Below, in pieces: positions 39,372 through 46,577 of a stretch of 64,000 bases of DNA. The DNA comes from VXMO01 sp965205915 (GTDB lineage: Bacteria > Chloroflexota > Dehalococcoidia > UBA6926). The position numbers and the translations under genes are program-made. The stretch spans positions 682,001-746,000 of the forward strand of contig OZ242191.1 in assembly GCA_965205915.1 (NCBI GenBank), in the 5' to 3' direction. The notes under the pieces are model-generated. The model worked only from the letters and a program-made list of their open reading frames with translations, had not been told where the DNA came from and did no database searches. Numbering within the stretch: position 1 is the stretch's first letter; the number at the start of each line of letters is the position of its first letter.

Positions 39372-40628
39372 GTGACGACTAAATCCGTGACGACTAATTT
39401 ATTTGGCGTGGGCGACCGCCGCGAACTTGATCAGGCCGCAGAGCGGGCAAGCTCGCCGTTCGCGGGCATGTACGCGGCGACCGAGGACGGTTTTTGGGCG
39501 CTGCGCCAACGGCTTATCGAGGAGAAGGAACCCGGGGACATCTCAGTGATGATCGCCCCCGGCGACCGCATTCCTCGCATTCGACTGATCGAAGAACTAC
39601 TCCGACTTGAGGCGATAGGCGTTGAACTCGTCTCGGCGCATTCCCAGGGGCATCCGCTGGAGATCGCGCTGGGGCCGCAGAATAGCGCATCGCCGTCAGA
39701 GCGGGGGCAGACGATCCGCGATAGTATGGCCCGCAAGGCGCTGCGAGGCGTCGTGTTGGGTCGCATTCCGTATGGATACAAGTCGGGCGACCACGGTCAG
39801 CTTGATGAGCACCCCGACGAGGCGACCGTGGTCAAAGTGATCTTTGGACTCGCGGCGCAGGGCAAGGGCATCCGGGCGATCACCACAGAGTTGAACTCAC
39901 GCGGGCTACGGACAAGGCGGGGCGGCGCGTGGAGCATCGTCACTATCCGCGATATGTTGCGTAATCGCGTCTACACAGGCGCGTACAACAGGTTTGGCGC
40001 TCGGGTTGCGGGGAATCACACTGCCCTTGTTGCACCGGCGTTGTTCCGGGAAATACAGGATCGTCTCGACGAGCGGGCCAAGCGAGCGGGCTATGGCGCG
40101 GGGAGGCCGTTCCTGCTCTCCAGCGCCGCGACGTGCGGCGCGTGCGGCAGCCACATGGTGGGCGTGACACGTCGACAATCGTGGACACGCAACGACGGTT
40201 CGTCATCCTCGAATGTTTATCGTTACTACCAGTGCGAGGCGGCGACGAACCAGGGCCGCTGCTCCTATCACACACGACGTTCACGAGAGTTGGATACGGC
40301 GGTGTTGGCGCGTATGGGGCTGGACGGAATCGCATCGCGCATTGAGGCTGCCGTTGATTCTCGCATCGGCAACTTGGCGCGAGAGGCGGCAAAGGGTCGG
40401 ACGCCGGCGCAGGATATTCGATCCACCGTTCAACTGCTGTTCCACGAGGCGGGGCGGCTGCGGGACGCGACACGGACGCACGGCAGCGCGGCGACGGCGA
40501 TTGAAACGCTTTTACAGTCCGCCGACGATGACATTGCCCTCCATTCCCTTTTGCGCGACGTGGTGCTGTTAGGGGTATCACGCATCATCGTCGGGGAAAA
40601 AGACGCCCGCGTGACGTTGAAGAAGTGA
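39372..40628 (+). CDS. Serine recombinase-family protein with degenerate catalytic domain
   Basis: About 418 residues from GTG 39372 (GGGGAG 8 bp upstream). Middle: recombinase domain (ALRGVVLGRIPYGYKSGDHG, ATVVKVIFGLAAQGKGIRAI, LNSRGLRTRRGGAWSIVTIR, NRVYTGAYNRFG), then a zinc ribbon (CGACGSHMVG ... CEAATNQGRC) and a helical end. The N-terminal resolvase part is short: VMIAPGDRIPRIRLIEELLR matches the DRLxR segment, but the first strand with the catalytic Ser (YxRxS) is not found. It may thus be inactive or use another residue. A 14-bp direct repeat (TCCGTGACGACTAA) overlaps the start. No element ends or attachment sites were recognised around it. Confidence 0.75.
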   Translation: MTTKSVTTNLFGVGDRRELDQAAERASSPFAGMYAATEDGFWALRQRLIEEKEPGDISVMIAPGDRIPRIRLIEELLRLEAIGVELVSAHSQGHPLEIALGPQNSASPSERGQTIRDSMARKALRGVVLGRIPYGYKSGDHGQLDEHPDEATVVKVIFGLAAQGKGIRAITTELNSRGLRTRRGGAWSIVTIRDMLRNRVYTGAYNRFGARVAGNHTALVAPALFREIQDRLDERAKRAGYGAGRPFLLSSAATCGACGSHMVGVTRRQSWTRNDGSSSSNVYRYYQCEAATNQGRCSYHTRRSRELDTAVLARMGLDGIASRIEAAVDSRIGNLAREAAKGRTPAQDIRSTVQLLFHEAGRLRDATRTHGSAATAIETLLQSADDDIALHSLLRDVVLLGVSRIIVGEKDARVTLKK

Positions 40629-40641
40629 CGGGGGCGGGTCT

Positions 40642-41217
40642 TTGATCATCGGCATGATCTCCGACACGCACGTGCCGGAGGCGCCGCTGGCACTGCCGGA
40701 CACCGCGCTGGAGGTGTTTGCGGGGGCGGGCGCGGAGTTCATTCTGCACGCAGGTGATATCTATAGTCCGTCATGCCTGGATGACCTTGAACGCGTCGCG
40801 CCGGTTTACGCGTGCGAGGGCAACGGCGATTATTTTCGCAAGATCTCCGATCCGCGCATCGAGCGGACACGGGTGATGGAGGTAGAGGGCTTCTCCATCG
40901 GGCTGACGCACGGGCTTGCGATACCGGAGTTTCCGCCACATCGAACCATCGAATCCGTCATGGGGCACGAGTTTGGGCGGGCGGTGGACATCATCGTGTT
41001 TGGGGATACGCACACGGAAGAGGTTGTGACGGTTAAGAACGTCCTGTGCGTGAATCCGGGGAGTCCCACCCTGCCCCACAATCTTGACCACCTGGTTGGG
41101 ACGGTGGGGTTGCTGGAGTTGAATCGGGGGGAGACGCCGAAGGTTCGGATCATCCGGCTTGAGACGCTGGAGGATCTGGACATGGAGAACCCCGTGAAAT
41201 GGTGGAGCGTCAGGTAG
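40642..41217 (+). CDS. YfcE/MJ0936-type metallophosphoesterase
   Basis: 191 residues with all calcineurin-like phosphoesterase motifs: MIIGMISDTHVPEAP (D-x-H), LHAGDIYS (GD-x), YACEGNGDYF (GN-D), GLTHGLAIP and VFGDTHTEEV (G-x-H-like). The small single-domain form hydrolyses phosphodiesters in vitro with Mn2+. Start TTG 40642 keeps the conserved MIIGMISDTH; ATG 40654 would cut into the first strand. It begins 13 bp after the recombinase-like gene. Not functionally linked to it by any motif. Confidence 0.85.
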   Translation: MIIGMISDTHVPEAPLALPDTALEVFAGAGAEFILHAGDIYSPSCLDDLERVAPVYACEGNGDYFRKISDPRIERTRVMEVEGFSIGLTHGLAIPEFPPHRTIESVMGHEFGRAVDIIVFGDTHTEEVVTVKNVLCVNPGSPTLPHNLDHLVGTVGLLELNRGETPKVRIIRLETLEDLDMENPVKWWSVR

Positions 41218-41296
41218 CGGCGTTACAGTAATCGTCTTGACCGAGGACGGGGGCGGCACGTATGATTGACGCTACTTTCGTCACACGACTCGCGAG

Positions 41297-41623
41297 GTGT
41301 TTTCTATTCATTACGCAATCGTCCAAACGGGCGGCAAACAGTATCGTCTGACCCCCGGGCAGCGTGTTTCCGTAGAGAAGCTCGATGTGGAAGAGGGAGA
41401 CGTTGTTGAGCTTGATCAGGTTTTGATGATCACGCAGGACGAGGATGTCGTCCTGGGGACGCCGACGATCGAAGGGGCGAAGGTGCTCGCGGAGGTCGAG
41501 AGGCAGGGCAAGGGCAAGAAGATTGTGGTCTTCAAGTACAAGTCCAAGGTTCGCTATCGTCGCAAGCGCGGCCACCGGCAACAGGTGACGGACCTGCGGG
41601 TGGTGGAAATCGTTCCCGCGTAG
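41297..41623 (+). CDS. rplU: 50S ribosomal protein L21
   Basis: 108 residues: YAIVQTGGKQYRLTPGQRVS, VEKLDVEEGD, KIVVFKYKSKVRYRRKRGHR (the rRNA-binding segment) and a VVEIVPA end. Starts with GTG 41297 (MFSIHYAIVQ). Binds 23S rRNA. First of the conserved rplU-rpmA pair, followed here by rpmE. Confidence 0.96.
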   Translation: MFSIHYAIVQTGGKQYRLTPGQRVSVEKLDVEEGDVVELDQVLMITQDEDVVLGTPTIEGAKVLAEVERQGKGKKIVVFKYKSKVRYRRKRGHRQQVTDLRVVEIVPA

Positions 41624-41664
41624 CGCGGTGTTTCGGCGGCTGAGCACAATAAAGGACAACGCAT

Positions 41665-41925
41665 ATGGCACATAAGAAGGGCGGCGGAACAAGTCGGAAC
41701 GGCCGGGATAGCAACGGCCAACGACTCGGCGTGAAGCGATACGACGGCGAGACGGTGCGCGCCGGCACGATCATCCTGCGTCAGCGCGGCACACGAATTT
41801 TCGAGGGGACGAACGTGGGACGCGGCCGTGATTTCACGCTGTATTCGTTGATTGATGGCATGGTCAAGTTCGAGCAAAAGACGCGGGCCAAGAAGCGGGT
41901 CAGCGTCTACCCAGTCGAGGCATAG
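41665..41925 (+). CDS. rpmA: 50S ribosomal protein L27
   Basis: 86 residues starting MAHKKGGGTSRNGRDSNGQR with no cleavable N-terminal extension (unlike Firmicutes L27). GTIILRQRGTRIFEGTNVGR and VKFEQKT follow. The N-terminal tail reaches the peptidyl transferase centre. 41 bp after rplU. Confidence 0.97.
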   Translation: MAHKKGGGTSRNGRDSNGQRLGVKRYDGETVRAGTIILRQRGTRIFEGTNVGRGRDFTLYSLIDGMVKFEQKTRAKKRVSVYPVEA

Positions 41926-41955
41926 GGACGCCGGGCACATTCGGAGAGAATCATC

Positions 41956-42183
41956 ATGAAGCCGGGAATTCACCCTGAGTACTATCAGACCAGCGTCACG
42001 TGCGCCTGCGGAAACGCGTGGACGACGGGCGGGACGACGCCGGAGATTCGCGTCGATGTGTGCAACAAGTGCCACCCGTTCTTCACGGGGCAGCAGCGCA
42101 TCGTGGACACGCTGGGGCGCGTGGAACGCCTACGGCGTCGGTACGCGCAGGCCGCGCAGCAGCAGGACCGGGCCGACGACTAA
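41956..42183 (+). CDS. rpmE: 50S ribosomal protein L31, zinc-binding type
   Basis: 75 residues: MKPGIHPEYYQTSVTCACGN, then VDVCNKCHPFFTGQQRIVDT, then GRVERLRRRY. Two CxxC-type pairs (CACG, CNKC) identify the zinc (C+) form rather than the zinc-free YtiA form. Placed 30 bp after rpmA. Confidence 0.96.
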   Translation: MKPGIHPEYYQTSVTCACGNAWTTGGTTPEIRVDVCNKCHPFFTGQQRIVDTLGRVERLRRRYAQAAQQQDRADD

Positions 42184-42223
42184 GATTCTTCGCCAATCTG
42201 CTGCAGCCTCTATACGCGCGGCT

Positions 42224-42262
42224 ACCCCTCACCCTAACCCTCTCCCTCAGGGAGAGGGGATT
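42224..42262. repeat. CCCTCACCCTAACCCTCTCC palindromic repeat
   Basis: Contains CCCTCTCCCTCAGGGAGAGGG. Same element as at 18970; here it lies between rpmE and the DUF1385 gene and may act as a 3' hairpin for the ribosomal genes. Confidence 0.7.
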
Positions 42263-42302
42263 TCGAGTGCGTTATTGCCCAAGGATGGCGGACGGCTTTT
42301 CC

Positions 42303-43235
42303 ATGAGTAACCACAATCCAGCCACACCGAGCACGTACGGGGGTCAGGCGCTCATTGAGGGCGTGATGATCCGCGGGCTGACCAACGTGAGCATTGCGGT
42401 GCGGCGGCCAAGCGGGGAGATTCTCGTTGAGACGCAGCCCATCGGATGGCGGTGGGCGCGGACCATTCGGCGCATTCCATTCGTTCGGGGCATGATTGTG
42501 CTGAGCGAGATGCTCGTGGTTGGGACGCGGGCGCTTATCTTCTCGGCGAATGTGGCCACGGAAGAGGAAGGCAGCGACGAAACAGAGGGTAAGGGGCCGG
42601 GGGGGCTTTCTTCGCTTGCTGTTGGCGGATCGGTGGCGGTCAGTTTGCTGCTGGCCATCGCGATATTCTTTGCGACGCCGGTGTTTGCGACGCGGCTACT
42701 GGACTCGTTTCTGGGCACGTCAAATCTGTGGAGCAACGTTATTGAGGGGACGATACGTCTCCTGATGTTCGTCGGCTACATCACGCTAATCGGGCTGATG
42801 CCTGATATCCGGCGCGTGTTCGCGTATCACGGCGCGGAGCATATGACGATTCACGCACGAGAGCATGGGCAGCCGCTGGACGTGCCCTCGATTCGGCAGT
42901 TTGGAACGGCGCATCCGCGGTGCGGGACGGCGTTCATCTTAGTCGTGATGGTGGTGGCAATCATCGTGCATGTGTTTTGGACGCCGCCGGGGTTGGTGGA
43001 TCGGGTTCTTTCACGGATTGTCGTGCTGCCGCTGATTGCGGGGCTCAGCTACGAGATTATTCGGTTCAGCGGTTTTCACGCGGACAATTTTTTGGTGAAG
43101 GCGATTATCTGGCCGAATCTGTTGTTGCAGGCGCTGACGACGCGGCAGCCGGACGATGATCAGATAGAGGTGGCGATCAGCGCGCTGAACGGAGCTGTTG
43201 AGGCGGATCGCGTGGCGATGGAGGCTGCCGGGTAA
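42303..43235 (+). CDS. DUF1385 membrane protein
   Basis: 310 residues from ATG 42303; the longer open frame upstream covers rpmE in another frame. Family marks: STYGGQALIEGVMIRG, RIPFVRGMIVLSEMLVVGTR, YHGAEHMTIHAREHGQPLDV, HPRCGTAFILVVMVV and YEIIRFSGFH. Three to four hydrophobic helices. DUF1385 often stands beside rpmE/prfA in Gram-positive-like lineages; the Hx(G)AEHM ... HPRCGT residues suggest a metal site, but function is unknown. Confidence 0.88.
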   Translation: MSNHNPATPSTYGGQALIEGVMIRGLTNVSIAVRRPSGEILVETQPIGWRWARTIRRIPFVRGMIVLSEMLVVGTRALIFSANVATEEEGSDETEGKGPGGLSSLAVGGSVAVSLLLAIAIFFATPVFATRLLDSFLGTSNLWSNVIEGTIRLLMFVGYITLIGLMPDIRRVFAYHGAEHMTIHAREHGQPLDVPSIRQFGTAHPRCGTAFILVVMVVAIIVHVFWTPPGLVDRVLSRIVVLPLIAGLSYEIIRFSGFHADNFLVKAIIWPNLLLQALTTRQPDDDQIEVAISALNGAVEADRVAMEAAG

Positions 43236-43302
43236 TTTAGGGTGGCCGCCCAAAAGCTGGCATCAACGGGTATCATTGAGGGTGAGATTGAGGAGTGATG
43301 CC

Positions 43303-45096
43303 ATGCCATTGTCACGGATAATCGGCGGAGCAGCAGCCGGGGGAATCGTTACGGCTCCCCTCATGGCGGTGTTCTATCTCGCAAACCAGCTCTTCGAGTT
43401 CCCATTTCCTCCGTATGACCTATTTGACTGGATAACGCGGGTCCTACCCGGACCGCTCGTCACGTTTGGGCTGGACCTGTTCATCGACGGGATGATCCTG
43501 GTTGGGCTGAACGTGGCGGATACCGCCAAGACGGCGGAATTGGCCATCGCTCAATTGCAGTTCTTCGGTATCGGTGTTGCCGTCGGCGCGGCCTTGGCCG
43601 TCGTTGCGCCTCCCCTTGAGTGGGATCTTCGCAAAGCAGGGACGGCATTGGGCGGCATCAGCGGGCTGACTATGGCCTTTGTCTCAATCGCCATCGGCGG
43701 CTCCTCGCTGCCGGAGTTTGTCAGCCTGGTCTGGATCACCGCGCTGTACGCGGCGTGGGGATACGGGCTTGGCGTAGTCGTGCAGGGGCTGATTCCCAGT
43801 GCTGCTATGGAACAGCCTGTCCCGGAGGCGACGGCCACGCTCGATACTCCGATGGCGCCACCGGCGCCCGAGGACGTGATTGCGGATCTGGAGAGCGCTA
43901 CTGAGGCGTTCCCTGTTGTTCATACACGGCAATACCAGGAGGCGTCGGCGCAGCCGACATGGGGGCCGGATGGCGGCATGAACCGTCGCGAGTTCATCGT
44001 GCGCGTTGGTGGAGCGGCGGCGGTGATAACCGTCGTGGGAACGGTGGCGGGCAACCTGGTGGGCTCTGCGGGAACGGGTGGCGCATCAGTCACAATACCG
44101 GCAGGCCCTGATGGTCAGGTCCCTGATGGTCAGGTGGCGCTGAGCGGAGGCGTCACGTCTTTCCCCAACGAGAGCGATCCACTGATCCCCGCGCCGGGCA
44201 CACGAATGGAATACACACCTGTTGAGGATCACTATCGGGTTTTCCTTCGCACGACTCCCACAGTCATCGACGGGGCGTCGTGGGTGTTGCCCATTGGCGG
44301 GCTGGTGGGAAATCCGGTCGAGCTCCCGATTGGGGACATTCGCAACAACTATGAGCCGCGCAGCCAGTTCATCACGCTTTCGTGCATTTCGAACCGCGTG
44401 GGCGGGTCGCTGATCAGCACGACGCAGTGGACGGGAGCGAGCTTCAGGGACATCCTGGCAGACGTTCAGCCGCTGGCGGGGGCGCGGTACGTGAACATCG
44501 AGAGCGGGGACGGTTTCCACGAGATCGTGGACCTCGATCTGATCAATGCGGATGAGCGGATCATGCTGGCGTATGCGTGGGATGAGAGGCCGATTCCCGT
44601 CGAACACGGTTTCCCTCTCCGCATCTGGCTGCCGGACCGGTACGGGATGAAACAGCCCAAGTGGATCACGAAGATGACCGTTCAGGAAGAGTACGAGCCG
44701 GGCTATTGGGTGTCACGCCGGTGGGATGAGGTTGCGCGGGTGCGGGCGACGTCCGTGGTGGACACGATTGCGGCCGAGGCAATCTTTGAGCGAGACGGTC
44801 AAACGCTTGTGCCGGTTGGCGGCATTGCCTACGCCGGGGCGCGCGGCATCTCACGGGTTGAGGTGCGTGTGAACGGCGGCGAGTGGCGGGCGGCCGAGTT
44901 GCGTGAGCCGCTTTCGGACACGACGTGGGTGCTTTGGCGCTACGATTGGGCGTTTGAGGCGGGCAACCACACCATGCAGGTTCGCTGTTTCGAGGCGGAC
45001 GGGACAGAGCAGATCGAGGCGCAGATGGGTAACCGTCCAAGCGGCGCGACGGGCTTTCATCGTAAGGAGCAGTTTGTGCCGGAGCGGGGCGCGTAG
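43303..45096 (+). CDS. Membrane-anchored molybdopterin-dependent oxidoreductase (SUOX/YedY-like)
   Basis: 597 residues from ATG 43303 (AGGAGTG upstream). Residues ~1-170: about four to five membrane helices (IIGGAAAGGIVTAPLMAVFY, LQFFGIGVAVGAALAVVA, FVSLVWITALYAAWGYGL). At ~225 an internal twin-Arg-like MNRREFIVRVGGAAAVITVV precedes an exterior part. Residues ~310-480 are the oxidoreductase Mo-pterin domain (LPIGGLVGNPVELPIGDIRN, FITLSCISNRVGG with the Mo-ligating Cys). A dimerisation Ig-like domain follows (SRVEVRVNGGEWRAAELREP, WVLWRYDWAFEAGNHTMQVR). Family oxidises sulphite or reduces sulphoxides; the substrate is unknown. Fusion of a membrane domain ahead of the Tat-like segment is uncommon. 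Confidence 0.85.
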   Translation: MPLSRIIGGAAAGGIVTAPLMAVFYLANQLFEFPFPPYDLFDWITRVLPGPLVTFGLDLFIDGMILVGLNVADTAKTAELAIAQLQFFGIGVAVGAALAVVAPPLEWDLRKAGTALGGISGLTMAFVSIAIGGSSLPEFVSLVWITALYAAWGYGLGVVVQGLIPSAAMEQPVPEATATLDTPMAPPAPEDVIADLESATEAFPVVHTRQYQEASAQPTWGPDGGMNRREFIVRVGGAAAVITVVGTVAGNLVGSAGTGGASVTIPAGPDGQVPDGQVALSGGVTSFPNESDPLIPAPGTRMEYTPVEDHYRVFLRTTPTVIDGASWVLPIGGLVGNPVELPIGDIRNNYEPRSQFITLSCISNRVGGSLISTTQWTGASFRDILADVQPLAGARYVNIESGDGFHEIVDLDLINADERIMLAYAWDERPIPVEHGFPLRIWLPDRYGMKQPKWITKMTVQEEYEPGYWVSRRWDEVARVRATSVVDTIAAEAIFERDGQTLVPVGGIAYAGARGISRVEVRVNGGEWRAAELREPLSDTTWVLWRYDWAFEAGNHTMQVRCFEADGTEQIEAQMGNRPSGATGFHRKEQFVPERGA

Positions 45097-45149
45097 GGTT
45101 TTATCCTCGTTTACGATTTACGTTGATGTGTCCATGGGGTTGGATGGCG

Positions 45150-45358
45150 CAATGGCGGCTCTAGATTCCTCGCTCCGCTCGGAATGACATGCAATTGAGC
45201 CCAATTGGCGTTACGAAGTTCGGTTGCGGGATTGAGGTTTGGATTCCCGCCTTCGCGGGAATGACGGGTGTACGAGCGGGAATGACGGGTGTACGGGCGG
45301 GAATGACGGGTGTACGAGCGGGAATGACGGGTTTGGGCACCGGTATGACGGGCGGGGT
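45150..45358. repeat. Repeat block with GCGGGAATGACGGGTGTACG array
   Basis: A GATTCCTCGCTCCGCTCGGA-ATGACATGCAATTGAG element, then a GGCGTTACGAAGTTCGGTTG lead segment, then TTCCCGCCTTCGCGGGAA and four GCGGGAATGACGGGTGTACG(A/G) units. It lies between the convergent oxidoreductase and comF genes. No coding support. Confidence 0.85.
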
Positions 45359-45364
45359 TGGGGT

Positions 45365-46012
45365 TTAGGTCTCGTGCGCGAGGGTGAGGGCGAAGACGGT
45401 TTTCGCGCCGGAGCGGCGGAGGGCGCGGGCTGATTCTCGGAGGGTTGCGCCGGTCGTCATTACATCGTCGATGAGCAGGACGTTTGCGCGGCGGATCTTC
45501 GTGGCATCAGGAACTTCAAATGCGCCGCTTACATTCTCGGCGCGCTTGCTCACGTTTATTGCCCTGGCCTGAACCGCCGTTTCCCGAACGCGGGAGAGGG
45601 CGCTAACCGATAGAATTCCCGCGATGTTCGATACTTCTCGTGCCAGCAATTCCGCTTGGTCGAATCCCCGCTCGCGGAGCCGGGCGTGATGCACGGGGAC
45701 ATGGACGATTGCGCTGACGGGCGTGTTCCAGTCGCGCAGGACATCGGCCATCTCCGCCGCCAGCAATGGGGCAAGAGAGCGCAGGCCGTTGTATTTGTAG
45801 CGACGGACAATCTCTCGCACGTTGCCCTCATAGGGCCACACGGAGCGGGCTGCGCGGATGCCTGAGAGTTTGGGCAGGGCGTCAGGATCGAGGCGCAGGG
45901 GGAGGGTACGGCGGCATGAATTGCATAGCAGTTCGGCCTCACTGCCACAGAGGATGCAGCGCGGTGGAAAGACGAGTCTGAGGGCGGAATCGGCTATGGC
46001 ACGGAGTTTCAT
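45365..46012 (-). CDS. comF: ComF-family phosphoribosyltransferase-like protein
   Basis: 215 residues from ATG 46012 (MKLRAIADSALRLVFPPRCI); an upstream GTG at 46084 is possible. The N-terminal zinc finger has four Cys (RCILCGSEAELLCNSCRR). Then come RRYKYNGLRSLAPLLA, VPVHHARLRERGFDQAELLA and the PRPP-binding loop VLLIDDVMTTGATL. In naturally competent bacteria ComF takes part in handling incoming single-stranded DNA; elsewhere it is linked to phosphoribosyl chemistry. Divergent from the ilv-leu T-box leader. Confidence 0.9.
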   Translation of the reverse strand: MKLRAIADSALRLVFPPRCILCGSEAELLCNSCRRTLPLRLDPDALPKLSGIRAARSVWPYEGNVREIVRRYKYNGLRSLAPLLAAEMADVLRDWNTPVSAIVHVPVHHARLRERGFDQAELLAREVSNIAGILSVSALSRVRETAVQARAINVSKRAENVSGAFEVPDATKIRRANVLLIDDVMTTGATLRESARALRRSGAKTVFALTLAHET

Positions 46013-46077
46013 TTTGGTATTCGACGTGGGGGTTTTGGCGTAGGTTGGCGTTCTATTGGCGCCCAATAGGGCTATTG

Positions 46078-46106
46078 TTGACACTCGTAGCTAGGAATGG
46101 CAAAAT
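46078..46106 (+). promoter_or_regulatory. Sigma-70-type promoter of the ilv-leu operon
   Basis: TTGACA (46078-46083), a 17-bp spacer, then CAAAAT (46101-46106). Transcription would begin near 46113, just ahead of the T-box leader. Confidence 0.6.
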
Positions 46107-46112
46107 TGAGAG

Positions 46113-46365
46113 TGCTACGAAGGGGAGTACTAGCGACAGTCTAACGGACAGCGAGCCGGGGATGGTGGAAGCCCGGTCGTGATGACCCGTGAACTCGCCC
46201 CGGAGCGTCCGAAACGCGGTCTCCGTCGTCAGGATGGAGACAACTGCGTTTTGGCGGGGTCGCGCCCGTAACCAACGCTAATGAGAGACTCGGCGCAGGC
46301 CGGGTAAGGAGGGTGGTACCGCGGGACAGCGCAAGCTCCCGTCCCTTCACGGGGCGGGTTTTTTT
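46113..46365 (+). promoter_or_regulatory. T-box leader, probable leucine specificity
   Basis: The T-box sequence AGGGTGGTACCGCG is exact at 46310-46323; its GGT-side bases pair with the free CCA end of uncharged tRNA. A terminator follows at 46338. The 5' part is highly structured (GCCGGGGATGG, GGAAGCCCGG, ACCCGTGAACTCGCCCCGGA). The likely specifier is CTC (Leu) at 46194-46196 in GAACTCGC, judged from position and from the leucine genes downstream; the exact specifier loop was not folded. Low charged tRNA-Leu should let transcription read into ilvB. Confidence 0.88.
46338..46365 (+). terminator. T-box terminator
   Basis: CCCGTCCC / GGGGCGGG stem (one T-G pair), loop TTCAC, then seven T. Part of the T-box leader; competes with the antiterminator that contains the AGGGTGGTACCGCG bulge. 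Confidence 0.88.
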
Positions 46366-46414
46366 GTTGCCGTTCCGGCTAAGCGGGCGCAATGGCGTTG
46401 GGTTGTTTATTCGT

Positions 46415-46505
46415 GGTTGGCGGGCGGCGGCGGAATGACGGACGCGGCGGGTTGGTTCCGGCCTTCGCCGGAATGACGGGCCAGGGCGGAATGACGGGCG
46501 CGGAC
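46415..46505. repeat. Palindromic repeats between T-box and ilvB
   Basis: GGCGGAATGACGGACGCG, then GGTTCCGGCCTTCGCCGGAATGACGGG, then GGCGGAATGACGGGCG. They lie in the transcribed leader after the terminator, so they are carried on the ilv-leu mRNA. Confidence 0.75.
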
Positions 46506-46577
46506 GCGGGGCCACATAAGGGTCGTTAGAACTGCACGGTAAGCAAGCAAATCGGTTAGCAGATAGCGAGGGGAACT

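Noticed and set aside
39192..40628. Integrative element bounded by the serine recombinase
   Set aside because: No att direct repeats, cargo or tRNA insertion site could be seen, and neighbours are ordinary housekeeping genes.
42000..42302. Extended N-terminus of the DUF1385 protein
   Set aside because: It overlaps rpmE in another frame and a palindromic repeat; the family starts at MSNHNPATPSTYGG.
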